Assembly: GCA_945877505.1 (NCBI GenBank)
Contig: CAMDWT010000018.1
Location: forward strand, 1-39,472
Length of the DNA stretch: 39,472 nucleotides
Reading direction: 5' to 3'
Origin: Crenothrix polyspora
GTDB lineage: Bacteria > Pseudomonadota > Gammaproteobacteria > Methylococcales > Methylomonadaceae
Part shown: positions 35,974 through 39,472 of the stretch, one piece after another
Position numbering within the stretch: the first letter of the stretch is position 1
Layout: each line of letters opens with the position of its first letter
The notes under the pieces: model-generated
Database searches by the model: none
What the model saw: the letters and a program-made list of their open reading frames with translations, nothing else
What the model was told of the DNA's origin: nothing
Position numbers and translations under genes: made by a program

Positions 35974-36465
35974 TTATTCTTTTGCCTTCAGGTTATTTAA
36001 AATCACATCAAACCCATTGTAATAATATCTGCATCGATCTTCGATCATTTTTGACTCATAGGTATTATTTGGTTGTTCGTTCTTCTTAAATTCATTTTTT
36101 AGCTTGAGGGAACGATAGTATCTCTCATCCATATAAAGGTCAGAAGGCTCATGAATTCCATCTTTAAGTGCCTGACGTGCCACCCCCTCGATTTCTATGA
36201 TTTGAGCAAACGGAATTCCTAGACTGTTCAGTGACACATGGTTTTTCGTTTCTGAAATGTGGAGTAAGTTATCATTGTCGCCTTGTGCGATGACGGCGTA
36301 GACCTTCAACCCCAAGCACTCCTGATAGATACCACTCAATTCTTTTGCCAAGTTTATAAAAACCTCAGGCTCGTAATCATATTTCAATTCACTCTGGTGG
36401 TGCCCAACTGCCCAGTTACTTTTTAATAAAAGACTATCAGCAAAAGAGATAAATGATATATTCAA
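35974..36465 (-). CDS. uncharacterised protein, possibly 5'-truncated
   Basis: 163 residues from a TTG codon (36463-36465). The open frame goes on upstream to 36582 without any ATG or GTG. The upstream part (KVFKVYKLNVFILY, LRDKIDQLAKNHL) reads like genuine protein running straight into the rest. So either translation begins at a weak start or the first part of the gene has been lost at the junction with rhuM. Recognisable stretches are ISFADSLLLKSNWAVGHHQ, LKVYAVIAQGDND, and LLHISETKNHVSLNSLGIPF. I do not recognise a named family. The strands and motifs have a vague likeness to nucleotide-cyclase-like domains, which I cannot support. Confidence 0.5.
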   Translation of the reverse strand: MNISFISFADSLLLKSNWAVGHHQSELKYDYEPEVFINLAKELSGIYQECLGLKVYAVIAQGDNDNLLHISETKNHVSLNSLGIPFAQIIEIEGVARQALKDGIHEPSDLYMDERYYRSLKLKNEFKKNEQPNNTYESKMIEDRCRYYYNGFDVILNNLKAKE

Positions 36466-36598
36466 ATGATTCTTGGCAAGTTGATCAATTTTATCCCTTA
36501 ATTTAATTAGCTTTTCTCGATATAGAATGAAAACATAAAGCTTGAAGACTTTAAAAACCTTCTTCTTTCCTGACTCGCCACCCTAGAAAACTAACTCC

Positions 36599-37618
36599 AT
36601 GCCTAATAGCGAAATACTTATATACCAAAATCCTGATGGCAAGATAAAAATTGATGTGCGCCTAGAGGAAGAGTCGGTTTGGTTAACACAGGCTCAATTG
36701 TGTGAACTCTTTCAAAAATCAAAAGCCACCATCAGCGAGCATATTAAAAATATATTTGAAGAGGGTGAATTAGAAGAAAGTTCAGTTGTTCGGAATTTCC
36801 GAACAACTGCTATAGATGGTAAAAACTATGATACTAAATACTATAACCTCGATGTCATCATCTCAGTGGGCTATCGAGTAAAATCTCCTCAAGGTACACA
36901 GTTTAGAATTTGGGCGACCCAGCGCCTTAAAGAATACATTATTAAAGGCTTTGCTTTAAATGACGACCGCTTTAAATCGGGTACCTCGATGAACTACTTT
37001 AATGAACTGCAAGAGCGTATTCGTGACATCCGCTTGTCTGAACGCTTCTTCTATCAAAAAATTAAAGACATCTACACGACTAGCATTGATTACAATCCCA
37101 AGGATGAAAAAACGGTCGCGTTTTTTAAAGTAGTGCAAAACAAATTACTGTGGGCAATTAGTCAACAAACTGCCGCTGAATTAGTGTATCGCAGAGTCGA
37201 TGCCAGTTTGCCATTAGTGGGTATGCAAGCGTTTGATAAGAGCAATACAGTCTCGATTAAAAAGTCTGATGTCAGTATTGCTAAAAATTATCTTAATGAA
37301 GATGAGCTAAAACTATTGGGCTTATTGGTGGAGTAATATTTAGCCTTTGCAGAAACCATGGCACTCCAGCAAACGCCCATGTATATGAATGATTGGATTA
37401 AGCGTTTAGATGCTATTTTGCAACTTAACGGTAGAGACTTATTAAACCATGCCGGTAAAATCAGTCATGCGATGGCGCAGGAGAAATCTGAAGCCGAATT
37501 AGAGCAGTATCGAATAAGCCAAAAAGCCCTTGAAAAAGCGCAATCTCTAAATGAACTCGAAGCAGATATTAAAAAGTTAGGTTCAGAGCTAGTACAGTTA
37601 ATAAATGCGGACTTCTAG
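36599..37618 (+). pseudogene. rhuM: rhuM-family gene broken by one stop codon
   Basis: The frame from the ATG at 36599 reads as a RhuM (virulence/restriction-locus) protein: VWLTQAQLCELFQKSKATIS (a Fic-like/HTH start), KYYNLDVIISVGYRVKSPQG, QFRIWATQRLKEYIIKGFAL, then YLNEDELKLLGLLVE. TAA at 37334-37336 (codon 246) ends it. Reading on in the same frame gives YLAFAETMALQQTPMYMNDW and LLNHAGKISHAMAQEKSEAE, the normal RhuM C-terminus, up to the stop at 37616. One base change (probably CAA to TAA) explains it. RhuM proteins often lie inside type I restriction operons, as here with hsdR downstream. Its 3' end overlaps the antitoxin gene tail-to-tail. Confidence 0.85.
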
Positions 37619-37873
37619 GTTTTTACCTAACGAAAGCGCGTACTTTTTAAGTGTCGATAACTTTATATCTTCAGCATGGTTTTCTATCCGTGAAATGGCT
37701 GATTTTTTAGTCTGTAAGCGGGTGGCTAATTCTTCTTGAGTAACCCCTTCCGCTTCACGTATTTCTTTTAACATAACGCCGATTTTAAATAGCTGATAAT
37801 CTTCATCAAAGTTATTAGAGAAGTCTTCATCTCGTGATTTTCGGCTTAGAATATATTTTTGTAGGTCGCTCAT
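37598..37873 (-). CDS. higA: HigA-type antitoxin (XRE family)
   Basis: 91 residues. An N-terminal flexible part (1-30) precedes a Cro/CI helix-turn-helix: [56 protein letters not shown]. It should bind its own promoter and neutralise the toxin encoded just before it. The toxin gene is upstream, and the two overlap by four bases (ATGA), so they are coupled. The toxin-first order is characteristic of higBA. Its last 21 bases overlap the end of rhuM on the opposite strand. Confidence 0.88.
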   Translation of the reverse strand: MSDLQKYILSRKSRDEDFSNNFDEDYQLFKIGVMLKEIREAEGVTQEELATRLQTKKSAISRIENHAEDIKLSTLKKYALSLGKNLEVRIY

Positions 37874-38220
37874 TTATTCTTCCTCATTAGATAATCTTTT
37901 TTTCTTTGTTCTGAGAGTAAAATTTCTGCTTTAGGTGTTTTCTGAGTTTTCTTTTGAAAGCCATTAGTTAAAACCACAAAATTTACAGCATCAAAAAATC
38001 CAAGTAGCCGGAAAATATTATTACCTTGTTGAATTCTTATTTCCCATAAATCATCTGTATTGGTCAGTTTTTTAAAATAAGTCGCAGGAACGAGTTCTAA
38101 TTCTTCAACAAGTTGCAAAACCCAAGTTACTTTTTGAGCTTGTTTGCTGTTTAAACCGTCTAGAAATTGTTCGATGGGGCATTCATTCGTATGTGTTCGA
38201 TAAAATATAATTTCTCTCAT
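37870..38220 (-). CDS. higB: HigB-type toxin (RelE/ParE superfamily, Gp49-like)
   Basis: 116 residues. It contains [20 protein letters not shown], a helix with [13 protein letters not shown], then [39 protein letters not shown] and RRKDYL-like sequence at the end. This is the phage-derived Gp49/HigB toxin family, which cleaves mRNA at the ribosome. The basic and aromatic residues R82-L83, F98-K100 and K103 lie where catalytic residues are expected. The start is MREII at 38220. Confidence 0.87.
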   Translation of the reverse strand: MREIIFYRTHTNECPIEQFLDGLNSKQAQKVTWVLQLVEELELVPATYFKKLTNTDDLWEIRIQQGNNIFRLLGFFDAVNFVVLTNGFQKKTQKTPKAEILLSEQRKKDYLMRKNK

Positions 38221-38235
38221 AATGAGTCATGTTAA

Positions 38236-38264
38236 CTTATAGGTGAACATTAGGGCAAGCGCAA
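38236..38264 (-). promoter_or_regulatory. candidate promoter of the toxin-antitoxin pair
   Basis: On the minus strand TTGCGC (38259-38264) and TATAAG (38236-38241) are separated by 17 bases. The -10 is good and the -35 weak (three of six). GTTAAC and GTTCAC half-sites overlap the -10 and could be the antitoxin's operator. This is inference only. Confidence 0.3.
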
Positions 38265-38344
38265 ACAACGGATCATTAGATTATTAACGTTATGGGATAT
38301 ACTAAAATATTAAGCCGATATTAAAAAGCCAAGGTAGCCTAACA

Positions 38345-39472
38345 ATGAAATTTACGGAAGAAAAACTAGAGCAGGCTTTTATTGAGCTATTGGGAAATGA
38401 AAATTACCCACATCATACTGGTAATACTATTTCAAGAGCCTTCGAAGAAGTCCTAATCGAAGACGATTTGCGCCAATATTTACTCAGTAAATATGCCTGC
38501 AAGCAACTCATGGTCACTGAAGCTAATTCAATTATTCTACAACTTAAAACCCTACCTGCTAGCGATTTATACGAGAGCAATAAAACCATTATGCGTTGGC
38601 TGAGTGATGGTTTTATTTTAAAACGTGAAGACCGCAACCAAAAAGATATTCATATAGAGCTGATAGATTGCACAGGGCTAGAAACTCAACTGGCTAATGT
38701 TGATTTTGATATGGTTGTTGCTGAACCTAGTTTGAAATATTTGCCTGATCACAATATATATAAATTTGTCAATCAGTTAGAAATAACAGGGACTGAAAAG
38801 CGCATTCCTGATGGCATTATTTATATCAACGGTTTGCCTTTAGTGGTGTTTGAATTTAAAAGCGCGATCCGAGAAGAAGCTACCGTTTTTGATGCCTTTA
38901 ATCAATTAACCGTGCGTTACCGTCGTGATATTCCTGAGCTGTTTAAATACAATGCCTTTTGTGTGCTGAGTGATGGAGTTAATAATAAAGCCGGTTCCTT
39001 CTTTGCACCTTACGAGTTTTATTATTCCTGGCGGCGTGTGGCAGGTTTAGCAAAAGATGTAGAGGGTATCGATAGCCTGTTTACTTTGGTACAAGGCATG
39101 CTGAATCAAAACCGCTTACGAGATATTATTAGTAACTTTATTTACTTACCCGATACTTCAAAGAAGCACGAAAAAATAGTCTGTCGTTATCCGCAATACT
39201 ATGCGGCAAAGCGCTTGTTTGAGCATATTAAACTCGCTCAAAAGCCAGAGGGTGATGGTAAGGGCGGCACTTATTTTGGGGCTACCGGTTGTGGTAAAAG
39301 TTTTACCATGCTTTATCTCGCCAGACTGCTGATGAAAAGTGCCCATTTTGCCAGCCCCACTATCATCATGATTACTGATCGCACCGATTTAGACGACCAG
39401 TTAGCGGGGCAATTTACCAATGCTAAAAAGTTTATCGGTGACAATACCGTTGTCAGTGTTGAAAGCCGTTCC
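38345..39472 (+). CDS. hsdR: type I restriction endonuclease subunit R (5' part)
   Basis: HsdR cuts foreign DNA after ATP-driven translocation. The first 376 residues are present and the gene runs off the window (full length is usually about 1000). The N-terminal nuclease is visible: PD at 155-156 (RIPDGIIYING) and E170-F-K172 (VVFEFKSA), the PD-(D/E)xK site. Next comes the helicase Walker A GATGCGKSFTML from about 312, and the start of motif Ia, MITDRTDLDDQL. The ATG at 38345 follows AAGG. hsdM and hsdS are not upstream in this window; they may follow downstream. It is the partner gene of the broken rhuM and the toxin-antitoxin pair. Confidence 0.92.
   Translation, partial: MKFTEEKLEQAFIELLGNENYPHHTGNTISRAFEEVLIEDDLRQYLLSKYACKQLMVTEANSIILQLKTLPASDLYESNKTIMRWLSDGFILKREDRNQKDIHIELIDCTGLETQLANVDFDMVVAEPSLKYLPDHNIYKFVNQLEITGTEKRIPDGIIYINGLPLVVFEFKSAIREEATVFDAFNQLTVRYRRDIPELFKYNAFCVLSDGVNNKAGSFFAPYEFYYSWRRVAGLAKDVEGIDSLFTLVQGMLNQNRLRDIISNFIYLPDTSKKHEKIVCRYPQYYAAKRLFEHIKLAQKPEGDGKGGTYFGATGCGKSFTMLYLARLLMKSAHFASPTIIMITDRTDLDDQLAGQFTNAKKFIGDNTVVSVESRS

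Noticed and set aside
37358-37618. Separate 86-residue gene after rhuM
   Set aside because: It is in the same frame as rhuM and continues the RhuM C-terminus; it is the far side of a nonsense codon.
1-39472. CRISPR array
   Set aside because: No regularly spaced direct repeats were seen anywhere; the only repeats are the three palindromes and short pairs.

Overview
The window looks like a chromosomal segment of a moderately AT-rich gammaproteobacterium. Supporting evidence is an enterobacterial-type FNR with the same cysteine spacing as E. coli, a complete recC-recB-recD cluster, and orn, queA and mfd in gammaproteobacterial form. An aquatic or methanotroph-like lineage such as Methylococcales is possible, but that is a guess. 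No 16S or pathway marker fixes the genus.

Layout. (1) 1-1280 is a scar of mobile DNA: a plasmid-transfer (TraL-like) ATPase fragment, a fragment of an NTF2-like protein and a serine-recombinase pseudogene. It lies on the 3' side of a tRNA-Leu(CAA) gene, which has its own terminator. (2) 1460-6445 holds queA, mfd and a small cupin. (3) 6491-14588 is the signalling block. A divergent HD-GYP/PAS/GGDEF enzyme is followed on the + strand by a response regulator with HD-GYP output, a heme-globin/STAS protein (RsbR type), a stand-alone STAS protein (RsbS type), a fused RsbT-like kinase plus PP2C phosphatase (RsbT-RsbX), and a large hybrid histidine kinase. The last three genes overlap. This reads as a gas- or redox-sensing stressosome wired to phosphorelay and c-di-GMP turnover. 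(4) 14589-15748 carries a 39-residue lipoprotein behind a perfect FNR box, and the fnr gene itself. (5) 15778-19255 holds rsgA and a Ste24-type M48 peptidase on the minus strand, in one operon with fnr, and orn plus a tandem-fused crcB on the + strand. (6) 19488-23399 is a giant FAD/Fe-S oxidoreductase (DUF3683/YdiJ-like), followed by recC, recB and recD up to 32644.

(7) 32645-39472 is accessory DNA. It holds a possible group II intron remnant, a Sel1-repeat protein, REP-like palindromes in three copies, a zinc-ribbon/DUF805 membrane protein, a VirK/YbjX (DUF535)-like protein and an uncharacterised minus-strand gene with an odd 5' end. It continues with a rhuM gene broken by one in-frame stop, a HigB/HigA-type toxin-antitoxin pair, and the 5' third of a type I restriction hsdR that runs off the window.

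How the genes work together. The strongest candidate for an unusual system is the 8330-14588 cluster: oxygen/NO-type globin sensing (RsbR), scaffold (RsbS), kinase/phosphatase switch (RsbTX fusion) and a hybrid kinase. The adjacent HD-GYP response regulator and the divergent HD-GYP/GGDEF protein are the likely output. A few kilobases away sits FNR, a second oxygen sensor, with a probable target gene.
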